NCBI GenBank assembly: GCA_002753275.1
Contig: PEAA01000002.1
Span: 42,135 to 106,134 of the forward strand
Length of the DNA: 64,000 nucleotides
Direction: 5' to 3'
From: Zetaproteobacteria bacterium
Lineage (GTDB): Bacteria > Pseudomonadota > Zetaproteobacteria > Mariprofundales > Mariprofundaceae
Below the pieces are notes generated by a model that had not been told where the DNA came from, ran no database searches, and saw only the letters and a program-made list of their open reading frames with translations. The position numbers and the translations under genes are program-made. Positions within the stretch are counted from its first letter, which is position 1. The number at the start of each line of letters is the position of its first letter. Below are positions 26,321-35,567 of the stretch, piece by piece.

Positions 26321-27694
26321 ATGAGTGTTCGTTTACAGAACAACTTGACGCAAAAGTTGGGGCAACGCCTCGCGCTTACGCCGCAGTTGACGCAGAGCTT
26401 GAAGCTGTTGGCGATGAATTCACTGGATCTTGAAACCTATTTGGATGCGTGTTTAGAGAGCAATCCTTTGCTTGAAAGTGAGGGCAAAGAGGATTTTGAT
26501 GAGCGCTCATTTGAGGATATGGTTGAAGATGAGTGGCGCGAAGAAGGGGGCGATGAGCGTTGGGAGAGTATGTACTCCGCTTCGATGCGTGAAGGGTTGC
26601 CCGATCCTGACCAGCAGTGGAAAGATGAGCAGACTTTAGGTGAATCGCTGCACGAACAGGTCAATCAGCAGCCGATGACTGATCACGATCGAGAAGTGGC
26701 GCATGTGATTATCGATTCGCTTGATGATGATGGCTACTTTCGCGTGCCGGTTGCGCAGATGGCGAATGAAACAGGGGTGAGTGTTGCGCAGGTCACTCAT
26801 GTGCTGGAATCGGTGGTGCAGCAATTGGAACCTGCCGGCATTGGCGCACGCGATCTGCTGGAGTGCTTGATGCTGCAACTACCCGAGCTGGATGATGCCA
26901 CACGGCTTGTGCGCCGTTTGTTACTGCAGTTTTCCGAGTATTTGATCGAACATGATGAAGATTTGGCGGCGCGCGTGGGATGCTCGGTGGCTGAGATTGC
27001 GCAAGTGCGCGCGCGCATTCGCAGACTTGATCCATTTCCCGGCCATGGGCTGCATGGGTTAAACAATATCTACATTAAACCCGAAATTATTTTTAAGCAG
27101 AACCGTGATCGAACGATTGAGGTTGAGGTACCGCAAAGTGGTTGGAAAGGGTTGAAGATGAATGATGCTTATGCCAAGCAGAAGTGGAGTGGTGACGATC
27201 GAACCTTCATGGATGCCGCCAAGCAGGAGGCAAAATGGCTTTTATCCGCCCTTGAGCAGCGCAGTGATACCCTCATGCGCGTTGGTTTGTGCCTTGCTGC
27301 ACGGCAAAAAAGTTTTCTTGAACATGGCATACTTGGATTAAAGCCATTAACATTGCAGGATGTGGCGCAAGAAGTTGGTTTGCATGAATCGACCATCTCG
27401 CGCGTAACCAATGGAAAATATGCACAAACACCGCTCGGATTGATTGAGATGCGCTGTTTTTTTTCTGCAGGGTTACCGACCCGTGGCGGGGGGACAATTT
27501 CTGTGTTTCGGGTACAACAGCGTATTCAAGCCTTGATTCAAGGCGAATCGTCAGCGAAGCCGATTGCAGATCAAGCCATTGCCGAGCGTTTGCAGGCAGA
27601 AGGGATCGAGATTGCGCGAAGAACGGTGGCCAAATACCGAGAACAGTTGGGTATCGCTTCCAGCAGTCAAAGAAAACGGGTTGTAAAAACCTGA
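26321..27694 (+). CDS. rpoN: RNA polymerase sigma-54 factor
   Basis: RpoN recognises -24/-12 promoters and needs AAA+ activators. Region I is visible (LGQRLALTPQLTQSLKLLAM, ESNPLLE), followed by an acidic region II, the core-binding region and the C-terminal RpoN box in ARRTVAKYREQLG. Length of 457 aa is normal. Two sigma-54 activators (36.1 and 39.6 kb) and a clear sigma-54 promoter (41.07 kb) are in the same window. The usual lptB neighbour is not present upstream; here bolA and grxD precede it. Confidence 0.96.
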   Translation: MSVRLQNNLTQKLGQRLALTPQLTQSLKLLAMNSLDLETYLDACLESNPLLESEGKEDFDERSFEDMVEDEWREEGGDERWESMYSASMREGLPDPDQQWKDEQTLGESLHEQVNQQPMTDHDREVAHVIIDSLDDDGYFRVPVAQMANETGVSVAQVTHVLESVVQQLEPAGIGARDLLECLMLQLPELDDATRLVRRLLLQFSEYLIEHDEDLAARVGCSVAEIAQVRARIRRLDPFPGHGLHGLNNIYIKPEIIFKQNRDRTIEVEVPQSGWKGLKMNDAYAKQKWSGDDRTFMDAAKQEAKWLLSALEQRSDTLMRVGLCLAARQKSFLEHGILGLKPLTLQDVAQEVGLHESTISRVTNGKYAQTPLGLIEMRCFFSAGLPTRGGGTISVFRVQQRIQALIQGESSAKPIADQAIAERLQAEGIEIARRTVAKYREQLGIASSSQRKRVVKT

Positions 27695-27721
27695 ATATTA
27701 TAGAAGTGGGGAATTAACATT

Positions 27722-28273
27722 ATGCAAGTATCTATTACCGGGCACCATATTGAATTGACAGAGGCGCTCAAAGAGGCTGTAAACAATAAATTACAGCATT
27801 TGAAACACTCATTTGATCATGTGCTCGATGTGCATGTTGTTTTGTCGGTTGAAAAAAATCGCCAACGCTGTGAAATCAGCTTGCAAGCCAATGGCATCAA
27901 TATCCATGCGAGTGATGTCAATGATGATATGTATGTTTCCATTGATTCCGTTGTGTCAAAATTGAACCGTCAGATGAAACGCTACCGTTCAAAATTGAAG
28001 AGCCATAAAGGTCGTGGCCGTGGCCATGCAATCAAAGTCTCTCAGTTGAATTTGTCAGCAGATATTGAAGAACTCGCGGAAGATCATAGCCATGAAGTGG
28101 TTGAACACGAAGAGGTTCATGCCGATTCAATCTCTGTCGATGATGCGGTGATGTTGATGGAACTTTCTGAGAATAAGAATGTTTTGATTTTCACCAATAT
28201 TGCTACTGATCAAATCAATGTGATCTGCCGTCAGCAGGATGGAACGCTGAGCTGGATCGAACCCACGCTGTAA
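27722..28273 (+). CDS. hpf: ribosome hibernation promoting factor, long form
   Basis: The 183-aa protein begins MQVSITGHHIELTEALKEAV, the conserved HPF/RaiA domain. It continues after a His/Glu-rich linker into a C-terminal domain with VLIFTNIATDQINVICRQQDG, the dimerisation domain of long HPF. Long HPF joins two 70S ribosomes into 100S particles during slow growth. Position between rpoN and ptsN is the conventional one. Confidence 0.94.
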   Translation: MQVSITGHHIELTEALKEAVNNKLQHLKHSFDHVLDVHVVLSVEKNRQRCEISLQANGINIHASDVNDDMYVSIDSVVSKLNRQMKRYRSKLKSHKGRGRGHAIKVSQLNLSADIEELAEDHSHEVVEHEEVHADSISVDDAVMLMELSENKNVLIFTNIATDQINVICRQQDGTLSWIEPTL

Positions 28274-28720
28274 ATGCACTCGTTAATTCCAGCTGCCCAT
28301 GTGCTTTTGTCATCAGATGCGAGTTGTAAACGCGCGCTGATCGCGGAAATGGTTGATTATTTGCCCGCCATGGATGTGGATGTGGTGTTGAATGTGATTA
28401 TGGCGCGTGAGCAGCTTGGAAGTACAGGAATAGGCCATGGTGTTGCCATACCCCATGGTCGCCTGCAAGCGTTAAAGGTCCCTGTTCTGGCTTTTGCTCG
28501 CCATGCACGAGGTGTCGATTTTGATGCGATAGATGATGCACCTGTGCACATGATTATTTTGTTGTTGGTGCCTGATAATGATGATCGTGCCCATTTGGAG
28601 TTGTTGGCAAAATTGGCGCGTTCGTTGCAACGAAAAGCCTTTCGTGATGCGTTGATGTCTGCCGATTCTGCTCTTGAGGTTTCCAACCTCTTTTCGGAGG
28701 AGTCAATGGGCTCTTTATGA
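28274..28720 (+). CDS. ptsN: PTS IIA-like nitrogen regulatory protein
   Basis: EIIA(Ntr) receives phosphate from the PTS cascade and regulates by protein contacts instead of transporting sugar. The active-site histidine is in STGIGHGVAIPHGRL. Length of 148 aa is typical. The ATG follows the hpf stop with no gap, and its end overlaps hprK (ATGA). Confidence 0.94.
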   Translation: MHSLIPAAHVLLSSDASCKRALIAEMVDYLPAMDVDVVLNVIMAREQLGSTGIGHGVAIPHGRLQALKVPVLAFARHARGVDFDAIDDAPVHMIILLLVPDNDDRAHLELLAKLARSLQRKAFRDALMSADSALEVSNLFSEESMGSL

Positions 28721-29679
28721 TCAAACAGCCACGAATTACCGCAGGTGATATTTGGCGTGAGCAGGGCAATGCGATGCTTATGCGCCTCATTGCGGGTGAA
28801 AAAGGGCTGTACCGTTATATTGATCATCCAAGAATTCAGAAGCCGTCGTTGGCATTTGCCGGTTATTTGGAGCATTTGAGTGATTACCGTTTGCAGGTGA
28901 TTGGGCAGACGGAACTTAGTTTTTTGGCGACCTGTTCGGAAGATCATCAGCAGCGGGTGGTGAAAGATGTTTTTGATTTGCGTCTGGCTGCGGTGGTGGT
29001 CACTCGCGGCATTACCCCGCCACAAGTGATTATTGATGCAGCCAATGCAACCGATACGCCACTGTTTGTTTCAGAGCATACCTCGGCCTATTTAATGACG
29101 GAGATGACGCTTTATCTCTCGCATCGCTTGGCACCGGTTGCTTTTCAGCATGGTGTCTTTTTGGATGTTTACGGCCTGGGTGTTTTGATGACCGGCCCCA
29201 GTGGAATTGGTAAAAGTGAAATTGGTTTAGAATTGATCTCACGCGGGCACCGTCTGGTGGCGGATGATATGGTGGAGTTGACGCGACGCAGTCCAACCGT
29301 GTTGGTGGGGCAAGGTCCGGAGTCGTTATTGTTTCACATGGAGATTCGTGGCTTAGGGGTGTTAAATATCCGCGATCTTTATGGCTCTTCAGCAATTACG
29401 CTGACCAAACGGGTGGGCTTGGTGGTCGAGTTTCTGCCGTGGGATCAGCGGGTCGAAGCGAGCCGCGTCCTTGGCGTGCGTGCTGAAACGATCATCAACG
29501 ATGTTGCACTACCCAAAGTGAAAATTCCGATTGGTTCAGGCCGCTCGATGGCCATTATGGTGGAGCTCGCGGTGCGCGACCAGATGGCGGTGAATCTGGG
29601 GATTGATAGTACCGAAGAGTTTGCCAAGGCGTTGGAAAAACGCATCTTAAATAATTCCACCAATGAGGCTGTCGATTAG
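28717..29679 (+). CDS. hprK: HPr kinase/phosphorylase
   Basis: HprK phosphorylates and dephosphorylates Ser46 of HPr. The P-loop GPSGIGKSEIGLELI (about residues 156-170) and RLVADDMVELTRR are visible, followed by MEIRGLGVLNIRDLYG, the HprK signature. Length of 320 aa is full size. The target HPr (at 30972) retains the serine. The gene overlaps ptsN by 4 bp and abuts rapZ. Confidence 0.95.
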   Translation: MIKQPRITAGDIWREQGNAMLMRLIAGEKGLYRYIDHPRIQKPSLAFAGYLEHLSDYRLQVIGQTELSFLATCSEDHQQRVVKDVFDLRLAAVVVTRGITPPQVIIDAANATDTPLFVSEHTSAYLMTEMTLYLSHRLAPVAFQHGVFLDVYGLGVLMTGPSGIGKSEIGLELISRGHRLVADDMVELTRRSPTVLVGQGPESLLFHMEIRGLGVLNIRDLYGSSAITLTKRVGLVVEFLPWDQRVEASRVLGVRAETIINDVALPKVKIPIGSGRSMAIMVELAVRDQMAVNLGIDSTEEFAKALEKRILNNSTNEAVD

Positions 29680-30546
29680 ATGCTGTTGATCATTTCAGGC
29701 TTGTCGGGCGCAGGCAAGAGTACAGCATTGCATGCCTTGGAGGATCAAGGTGTTTTTTGCACCGATAATTTGCCGGTTGATTTGTTGGCGGATTGGGTGC
29801 AGCTGATGGATGCCAGCCACCGTGATGCTGCCGTCTGTTTGGATTTACGATCCGCCAAGCATGCGGACTTGCTCAAAGCGGCGATTGCCAATCTGCCAGA
29901 GAGCATTGCTTGGGAGATGGTCTATATTGATGCCGATGATGTGACACTGATTCGGCGCTTTTCTACCGCGCGGCGGCGCCATCCCATTTATGCTGCGCTT
30001 GCGTTGCCCGAAGCGATTTATCAGGAGCGGACAGCGATTCTCCCCTTAAAGGATGTGGCGACCCATGTGCTTGATAGTAGCCATTTAACCCCTTATGAAT
30101 TGGCCGATCTGGTCGAGACCTTTTGGCGTCAAGTCCATGGTTTGGATCATGTGCAAAAATCGCCGGTATGCTCCTTGGTATCCTTCAGTTATCAGCGGGG
30201 TATTCCTTCCCAGGCAGATATGGTGATGGATATGCGCTTTTTGCCCAACCCCCATTATGATCCGTTATTGGCGCCCCTAACAGGGCGGGATCAAGCCATC
30301 CATGACTATTTCATTGATAATGAAGAGGCGAAGCAGACGCTTGAATGGTTGCAGCAGTGGTTGCTTTTTGTCTGGCCCAAGTTGAAGCGTGAGCGTAAAC
30401 GCTATTTTACCCTCGCCATAGGTTGCAGTGGTGGGCGGCACCGTTCTGTTTATATGGTGGAGTGTGTCGCCAAGTGGATGAAATCCAATGGGTTAGAGAC
30501 GATGGTTCGCCATCGTGAGATTGATGCAGTGATGAAAAATCGGTGA
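29680..30546 (+). CDS. rapZ: RNase adapter protein RapZ
   Basis: The N-terminal P-loop GLSGAGKSTALHALEDQG and TDNLPVDLL, and the C-terminal FSYQRGIP, MRFLPNPHY and GCSGGRHRSVYMVE, are all RapZ hallmarks. In enterobacteria RapZ controls glucosamine-6-phosphate synthase through small RNAs; in other proteobacteria its role is less clear. It starts immediately after hprK. Confidence 0.94.
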   Translation: MLLIISGLSGAGKSTALHALEDQGVFCTDNLPVDLLADWVQLMDASHRDAAVCLDLRSAKHADLLKAAIANLPESIAWEMVYIDADDVTLIRRFSTARRRHPIYAALALPEAIYQERTAILPLKDVATHVLDSSHLTPYELADLVETFWRQVHGLDHVQKSPVCSLVSFSYQRGIPSQADMVMDMRFLPNPHYDPLLAPLTGRDQAIHDYFIDNEEAKQTLEWLQQWLLFVWPKLKRERKRYFTLAIGCSGGRHRSVYMVECVAKWMKSNGLETMVRHREIDAVMKNR

Positions 30547-30561
30547 AAAGGTAGGACTCTT

Positions 30562-30975
30562 ATGATTGGAATGGTCATTATCGCACATGGGCGTTTAGCT
30601 TCTGAAAGCAAGCAGGCAATTGAGCATGTCATGGGTGAACTGCCGCTCTTGGCGGCGATTGATGTGATCAATTCAGATGCCTCGGATCATCTTTATGATG
30701 AAATGAGCACGGTTATTAAACAGTGTGATACCGGTTCAGGGGTATTGGTGTTTGTCGATATGTTTGGTGGCACACCGTGCAATATTGCTTTAGGGAGTTT
30801 GGGTGATCATGCCTGTGAAGTGATTTCAGGGTTTAGCTTACCCTCGTTGATTAAAGCTGCCACCTTGCGTAAAAGCAGCCGCAATCTTGCCGAGATTGCA
30901 GCGCAGAGTATTCAGGCTGGGCATCAATATATGCGGCAGTTATCCGAAGATACCAAAAAAGGGTTGCGTTTATGA
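30562..30975 (+). CDS. PTS EIIA component, mannose family
   Basis: The 137-aa protein begins with MIGMVIIAHGRLA, with the phosphorylatable histidine at residue 9, and has the FVDMFGGTPCNIA motif of EIIA(Man). No EIIB, EIIC or EIID lies nearby, so it probably has a regulatory role. It overlaps the HPr gene by 4 bp. Confidence 0.92.
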   Translation: MIGMVIIAHGRLASESKQAIEHVMGELPLLAAIDVINSDASDHLYDEMSTVIKQCDTGSGVLVFVDMFGGTPCNIALGSLGDHACEVISGFSLPSLIKAATLRKSSRNLAEIAAQSIQAGHQYMRQLSEDTKKGLRL

Positions 30976-31241
30976 TCACGACGCGCGTTAAAATCCAAAA
31001 CAAGTTGGGACTGCATGCGCGTGCATCGGCGGCATTTGTTGCCTTGGCGGGGCGTTTTGAGAGTGATGTTTTTTTGGAGAAAGATGGCGTGCAGGTCAAT
31101 GCCAAGAGCATCATGGGGTTGATGATGTTGGCGGCAGCCAAAGGGACAATGTTGCAGTTGAGTGTGGAAGGTTGTGACGAAGAGGAGGCCAGCCGTGCGA
31201 TCATTGCCTTGATTGATGATAAGTTTGCTGAGGGCGAGTGA
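30972..31241 (+). CDS. ptsH: phosphocarrier protein HPr
   Basis: The 89-aa HPr has His15 (KLGLHARASA), the site phosphorylated by EI, and Ser46 (VNAKSIMGLMML), the site used by HprK. Both regulatory routes are therefore intact. It overlaps the EIIA gene upstream and touches ptsI downstream (TGATG). Confidence 0.96.
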   Translation: MITTRVKIQNKLGLHARASAAFVALAGRFESDVFLEKDGVQVNAKSIMGLMMLAAAKGTMLQLSVEGCDEEEASRAIIALIDDKFAEGE

Positions 31242-32887
31242 TGGGGGCGACCGATTCAGCCATCGCCCGTAGTAGTGGAATTGTCATTGGACGGGTGCAA
31301 AAGTTAACCCGTGGTCGTCAGCGTATTCCTGAGTATAGCGTTGAAGTCTCGAACCTAAATGGTGAATGCGAACGGCTGGCACAAGCGATTGATGCTGCGG
31401 CGGATCTTCTTGCTGCGGAATGTGATAAGTTAGCACAATTTCCCAGCCGTGATCCGATTTTATTGTTACAGACCCATCGCGCTTTATTGCTTGACCCTGA
31501 ATTAAAAGCGGGCGCCGAGCGGTTTATTCGCAATCAGTTGATCAATGCCGAGTGGGCCTTGCGTAAACACCTTGATCATGTTGCCGCCATCTTTGATACC
31601 ATTGAAGACCCCTATTTGCGCGCACGCAAAGCTGATGTGGAGCAGGTGGGTGAGCGTATTTTAGACCGTTTGCTTGGTGAGGCCCCTCTTGATATTGCTG
31701 TGGATGCGGGTGTGCAAATCTTGGTGGGTGAAGATTTTAGCCCGCCCGATGTCGTGGAGATGTGGCAGCAAGGGGTCAATGGATTTATCACCGAGCAGGG
31801 CGGGGTCAACTCGCACTCGATTATTGTGGCACGAGGCATTGGCATGCCGGCCTTGGTTGGCGCGGAGTCGATTCTTGATCTGGTTGAAGATGGCGATGTC
31901 ATCATTCTGGATGCAGAGACGGGCGACTGGTTTGTCAATCCCGATGCAAAGGTTTTGCATGAGTATGAGCATCATCTGCTGCTGCTTGAAGATAAACGGC
32001 GGCAATTAACCCGTTATGCCACTGAAACTTCGCGCAGTCACAATGGCCGTGCCATGCCCATTATGGCCAATTTGGAATTTAAAGAAGAGGTGATGTTGGC
32101 GCGAGATGTCGGGGCTGAGGGCGTTGGGCTTTACCGCACGGAGTTCCTTTTTTTGAATGCGCTCGAAATGCCGGATGAAGAGGAGCAGTATCAACATTAC
32201 CGCCATGTCGTTGAGGGGATGGAGGGGCGTACCGTGACCTTCCGTCTTTTGGATATTGGCGGCGATAAATTGGGACTGTTTCATCAACTTTCGGGCAAGG
32301 ATTTTGCCGGTGAAAATCCGGCGTTGGGTATGCGCGGTATTCGGCTGTTGTTGCAGTGGCCCGATGTCTTGCGTACACAAGTTCGTGCGCTGTTGCGTGC
32401 GGCCGAGCATGGCCCTGTGCAGTTGCTGATCCCGATGGTGACGGTGGTGGAAGAGCTGTTTCAAGTGCGTGCGATGGTCAAGCGCTGTGCTGAAGAGCTG
32501 TCGCTTGCCGATCAGCTGTTGATTGGGGTAATGATCGAGGTGCCTGCTGCCGTACTGATCGCAGATCAATTGGCCCAACATGCCGATTTTTTCTCTATTG
32601 GTACCAATGATTTGATTCAATATACCTTGGCTGCGGATCGTTGCGATGAGGATGTCGCCAACATGTATCAAGATTCACATCCAGCCATTCGCAAGTTGAT
32701 CCAGTGGACGGTGGATGCGGGCAACAGTGCCGGGATTCCTGTTTCGGTATGTGGCGAGTTGGCCTCTGATCCGAAATGGACGCAAGACTTCTTGGATATG
32801 GGGATGCACGCCCTCTCAATGAGTGCCAACCATGTGCTCAATATTCGTCAACATTTGAGCGCATTGAGCTACCGGGAGCGGCAGTAG
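31241..32887 (+). CDS. ptsI: phosphoenolpyruvate-protein phosphotransferase (enzyme I)
   Basis: EI transfers phosphate from PEP to HPr. Visible motifs are the active histidine loop GGVNSHSIIVARGIGMPAL, the barrel motifs GVGLYRTEFLFL and RLLDIGGDK, NPALGMRGIR, and the C-terminal SIGTNDLIQYTLA with CGELASD. No N-terminal GAF domain (as in PtsP) is present, so this is the EI form. GTG 31238 is an alternative start to ATG 31241. It is the last gene of the rpoN-PTS operon, followed by a weak T-run at 32907-32913. Confidence 0.95.
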   Translation: MGATDSAIARSSGIVIGRVQKLTRGRQRIPEYSVEVSNLNGECERLAQAIDAAADLLAAECDKLAQFPSRDPILLLQTHRALLLDPELKAGAERFIRNQLINAEWALRKHLDHVAAIFDTIEDPYLRARKADVEQVGERILDRLLGEAPLDIAVDAGVQILVGEDFSPPDVVEMWQQGVNGFITEQGGVNSHSIIVARGIGMPALVGAESILDLVEDGDVIILDAETGDWFVNPDAKVLHEYEHHLLLLEDKRRQLTRYATETSRSHNGRAMPIMANLEFKEEVMLARDVGAEGVGLYRTEFLFLNALEMPDEEEQYQHYRHVVEGMEGRTVTFRLLDIGGDKLGLFHQLSGKDFAGENPALGMRGIRLLLQWPDVLRTQVRALLRAAEHGPVQLLIPMVTVVEELFQVRAMVKRCAEELSLADQLLIGVMIEVPAAVLIADQLAQHADFFSIGTNDLIQYTLAADRCDEDVANMYQDSHPAIRKLIQWTVDAGNSAGIPVSVCGELASDPKWTQDFLDMGMHALSMSANHVLNIRQHLSALSYRERQ

Positions 32888-32914
32888 TCGAGCGATAATT
32901 TAGCTGTTTTTTTC

Positions 32915-32942
32915 TTGCATGCAGGAAGTTTTTTGCTATAAT
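32915..32942 (+). promoter_or_regulatory. sigma-70-type promoter upstream of the NIT-domain kinase
   Basis: TTGCAT (32915-32920) and a perfect TATAAT (32937-32942) are separated by 16 bp, giving a predicted start near 32949, immediately before the heptamer repeat array. Confidence 0.65.
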
Positions 32943-32954
32943 ATCAAACAATTG

Positions 32955-33013
32955 CCTTCGTCCTTCGTCCTTCGTCCTTCGTCCTTCGTCCTTCGTCCTT
33001 CGTCCTTCGTCCT
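32955..33013. repeat. heptamer tandem repeat CCTTCGT (8.4 copies)
   Basis: Eight uninterrupted, identical CCTTCGT units plus CCT fill most of the gap between the predicted transcription start and the kinase start codon at 33046. Because the unit is 7 bp, copy-number change alters leader length and frame. In one frame it would read as repeated PSSFVLR, but I do not regard that as a gene. Confidence 0.95.
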
Positions 33014-33045
33014 AGACATCCCGTTTTCTTGTTCTATTCTTGGCT

Positions 33046-35529
33046 ATGATGAATTCCCTTTCAGTCTTCCAGAAAATGATGTTTCTTCTGATCCTTTCGA
33101 GCATGGGTTGGCTCTTTTTTATCGGCGATCGGATGATCTCTTTGCAGAAAGATGTGGCGATTATTGGTGATATTGAGAGTCATGCTCGCCTTTCCAAAGC
33201 GGCTAATGCGCTGATTCATTCGTTGCAGTGTGAGCGTGGGTTGATGGTTGCTTTTAATGATGCCCGCACGCCGCCGTTTGCCGAACGGTTAAGGTCTCAA
33301 TCTCAAGATGTTGATCTGCATCGGCGCGCGTTGCAAGAGGCGTGGCGTTTGCATGCACCATTTGTCGATGTGGATCAAGATGCGCAGAATGATGCGATTC
33401 TCATGGGTGAGATCGCAACGAAGCTCAATCAATGGGTTGAGAAGCGTGGGCTGGTGCATCAAGGGGCCATTGTTGATAATGATGAAATTTTGCATCACTA
33501 CAACGAAACAATTGCGTTATTGGAAGCGCTCTTTTCGCGCACGCTTGATCGCATGGGTGAAGGTGGCACCCGTTTGGCTGCGGAAGAGGTTTTGACTCTT
33601 GTCAATGAAATGTATGCGGTTCGTATTACGGAGTATTTAAGAAATGATGCGGGGCTTGAGCTGGCACGGATGGTTGATCTTTTTATCAAGCAAGCGCTTT
33701 CGCAGGCGGATATGGATGCAATCGTTGCTCATGCGGTGACGCAGGAGGCGGCACGCACCTTTTTAAACCAAATGTTGCATGATATTGCGCAGGGCACGGG
33801 GCAGCCCTTTAACCCTGTGCCTGCTGTCGGGGGTGAACTTGCGGCGTGCAGGAATGCGGTGGCGATGCAGCAGTTGAGCATGATTGAACCACTGCACTGC
33901 TTTGATGTGGCGAGCGTGCGTATCGATCATATTTTTGCTGATGAGAATCATTTGATCGAGCATATTGGTGACACCCTTGCATCCTTGCATCACGAGGTTG
34001 TTGACATGCGTGATCGCGCTGTTTGGCAGGCCGCTCTATTTCTCCTGCTGTTGCTCATCTTTTCATTGACCGCCGTTCGCTCTTTTTTACGCCCGATCAG
34101 GCAGGTGCGGCGTGCGTGTGATGATATTGCCCATGGTCTCTTGGAGAGGCCTGTCTCCGTGACGGGGCGGGGCGATGAGCGGGCGATGTTGCTCGCCTTA
34201 GAGTCGATGCGCGAACAGTTGCTCGAGCATCAGAACGCACGGGCAGAGGAGAAGCTGCGCGATGATGAATATCTTGAGAAGCTTTTTTCGTTAACGGCAG
34301 AGCTTGAGCAGAACAACGAAAAATTGAATGAGGCGTTGGCGAAAGCTGAATTGGCAACCCTTGCCAAAAGCCGCTTCTTGGCGACCATGAGCCATGAGAT
34401 TCGTACGCCGATGAATGGCGTGCTGGGCATGGCCGAGGCACTGAGTTTCACGCCGCTGAATGCGGGGCAAAAGCAGTATGTTTCGGTGATTATGCGGGCA
34501 GGCAAAAATCTTTTAACCATCATTAACGATATTCTTGATTACTCCAAGATTGAGGCGGGGAAATTGACGCTGGATCCTTGCCCAACGCAGTTACGAGCGC
34601 TGGTTGATGAGTTGCTCGAGGTGCTGCGTTTCAATATTGGTGACAAAGATCTGCAACTCTTTGCCAAGATTGCCGATGATCTCCCTTATCAAGTGCATGT
34701 GGACCCTGTGCGGATGCGCCAAGTGTTGTTTAACCTGCTGGGCAATGCCATTAAGTTTACTGAACAAGGTTTTGTGATTTTGGAAATGCGCTCCGAGCTT
34801 GTTGAAGAGGTGGGGAATGCGGGTGAACCCTTGACGGTATGTATCTTAAAATGTGCGGTAAAAGATACTGGAATTGGCCTCAACAATGTGCAGCAAGCCG
34901 CGCTTTTTCAGCCTTTTTCACAAGCCGAAGCGTCAACAACACGCAAGTTTGGTGGCACGGGGCTTGGGCTGAGTATCACCAAAGATCTGATTGAGATGAT
35001 GGGCGGGGAGATTGGCGTGACCAGTGTGGTCGGCGAAGGTTCGACTTTTTGGTTTGCGTTACCGTTGCCCGTCTGCGCGATCTCCGCTCCTGCGGAGAGT
35101 GGCGAGGAGAGTGGCGAGCGAGCCTATTCTTCATCAGCGGCCCTTTCCGGAGCTGTTTTGTTGGTTGAGGATGATGAGCTCAATGTGATGGTCGTGTTGG
35201 CACTGCTGGGTGATGAAAAGGGTTTAATCATTGATGTGGCGCGTAATGGTTTGGAAGCGTTGGAGTCTTTTAGGACTCGTGCTTATGGTGTCATCTTGAT
35301 GGATTGCCAGATGCCGGAGTTGGATGGTTTTGCAGCAACGCGCCGTATTCGTGCGCTTGAGGCACTGCACGATGAGGGTGATCGGGTTCCCATCATTGCC
35401 TTAACCGCCAATGCGCAGGCGAGCGATGCGCAGGCATGCCTCGATGCGGGGATGGATGGGTTTGTATCCAAACCTTTTTCGCAGAGTGAATTGCTGTCAG
35501 CACTGCGCCATTGGATGCGTTGTCATTGA
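33046..35529 (+). CDS. NIT-domain hybrid sensor histidine kinase with C-terminal receiver
   Basis: The protein has TM1 near residues 10-26, a periplasmic helical region with LIHSLQCERGLMVAF, matching the start of the NIT (nitrate/nitrite-sensing type) domain, and TM2 about 330-347. HAMP (RPIRQVRRACDDIAHG) and a coiled coil follow. HisKA has His450 in TMSHEIRTPMNGVLGM; the HATPase has DPVRMRQVLFNLLGNAIKF and GTGLGLSI. A receiver has Asp in VILMDCQMPELDG. Start is ATG 33046 or 33049 (TTG 33040 less likely); no clear ribosome site is seen in the pyrimidine-rich leader. A 12-bp tandem duplication lies in the linker before the receiver. The ligand is not known to be nitrate. Confidence 0.9.
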   Translation: MMNSLSVFQKMMFLLILSSMGWLFFIGDRMISLQKDVAIIGDIESHARLSKAANALIHSLQCERGLMVAFNDARTPPFAERLRSQSQDVDLHRRALQEAWRLHAPFVDVDQDAQNDAILMGEIATKLNQWVEKRGLVHQGAIVDNDEILHHYNETIALLEALFSRTLDRMGEGGTRLAAEEVLTLVNEMYAVRITEYLRNDAGLELARMVDLFIKQALSQADMDAIVAHAVTQEAARTFLNQMLHDIAQGTGQPFNPVPAVGGELAACRNAVAMQQLSMIEPLHCFDVASVRIDHIFADENHLIEHIGDTLASLHHEVVDMRDRAVWQAALFLLLLLIFSLTAVRSFLRPIRQVRRACDDIAHGLLERPVSVTGRGDERAMLLALESMREQLLEHQNARAEEKLRDDEYLEKLFSLTAELEQNNEKLNEALAKAELATLAKSRFLATMSHEIRTPMNGVLGMAEALSFTPLNAGQKQYVSVIMRAGKNLLTIINDILDYSKIEAGKLTLDPCPTQLRALVDELLEVLRFNIGDKDLQLFAKIADDLPYQVHVDPVRMRQVLFNLLGNAIKFTEQGFVILEMRSELVEEVGNAGEPLTVCILKCAVKDTGIGLNNVQQAALFQPFSQAEASTTRKFGGTGLGLSITKDLIEMMGGEIGVTSVVGEGSTFWFALPLPVCAISAPAESGEESGERAYSSSAALSGAVLLVEDDELNVMVVLALLGDEKGLIIDVARNGLEALESFRTRAYGVILMDCQMPELDGFAATRRIRALEALHDEGDRVPIIALTANAQASDAQACLDAGMDGFVSKPFSQSELLSALRHWMRCH

Positions 35530-35567
35530 GGATTTTGGAATCAATATTTGAATAAGGTGAATTGAAC

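Noticed and set aside
32006..32671. Minus-strand open frame opposite ptsI
   Set aside because: Antisense to the conserved EI barrel; His/Gln-rich shadow composition.
32955..33013. Possible CRISPR-like array
   Set aside because: The units are 7 bp with no spacers and no cas genes nearby; it is a simple tandem repeat.
32919..33170. Open frame reading through the heptamers with PSSFVLR repeats
   Set aside because: It is a by-product of an in-phase 21-bp period in the CCTTCGT array and then runs out of frame through the kinase gene; no ribosome site or homology.
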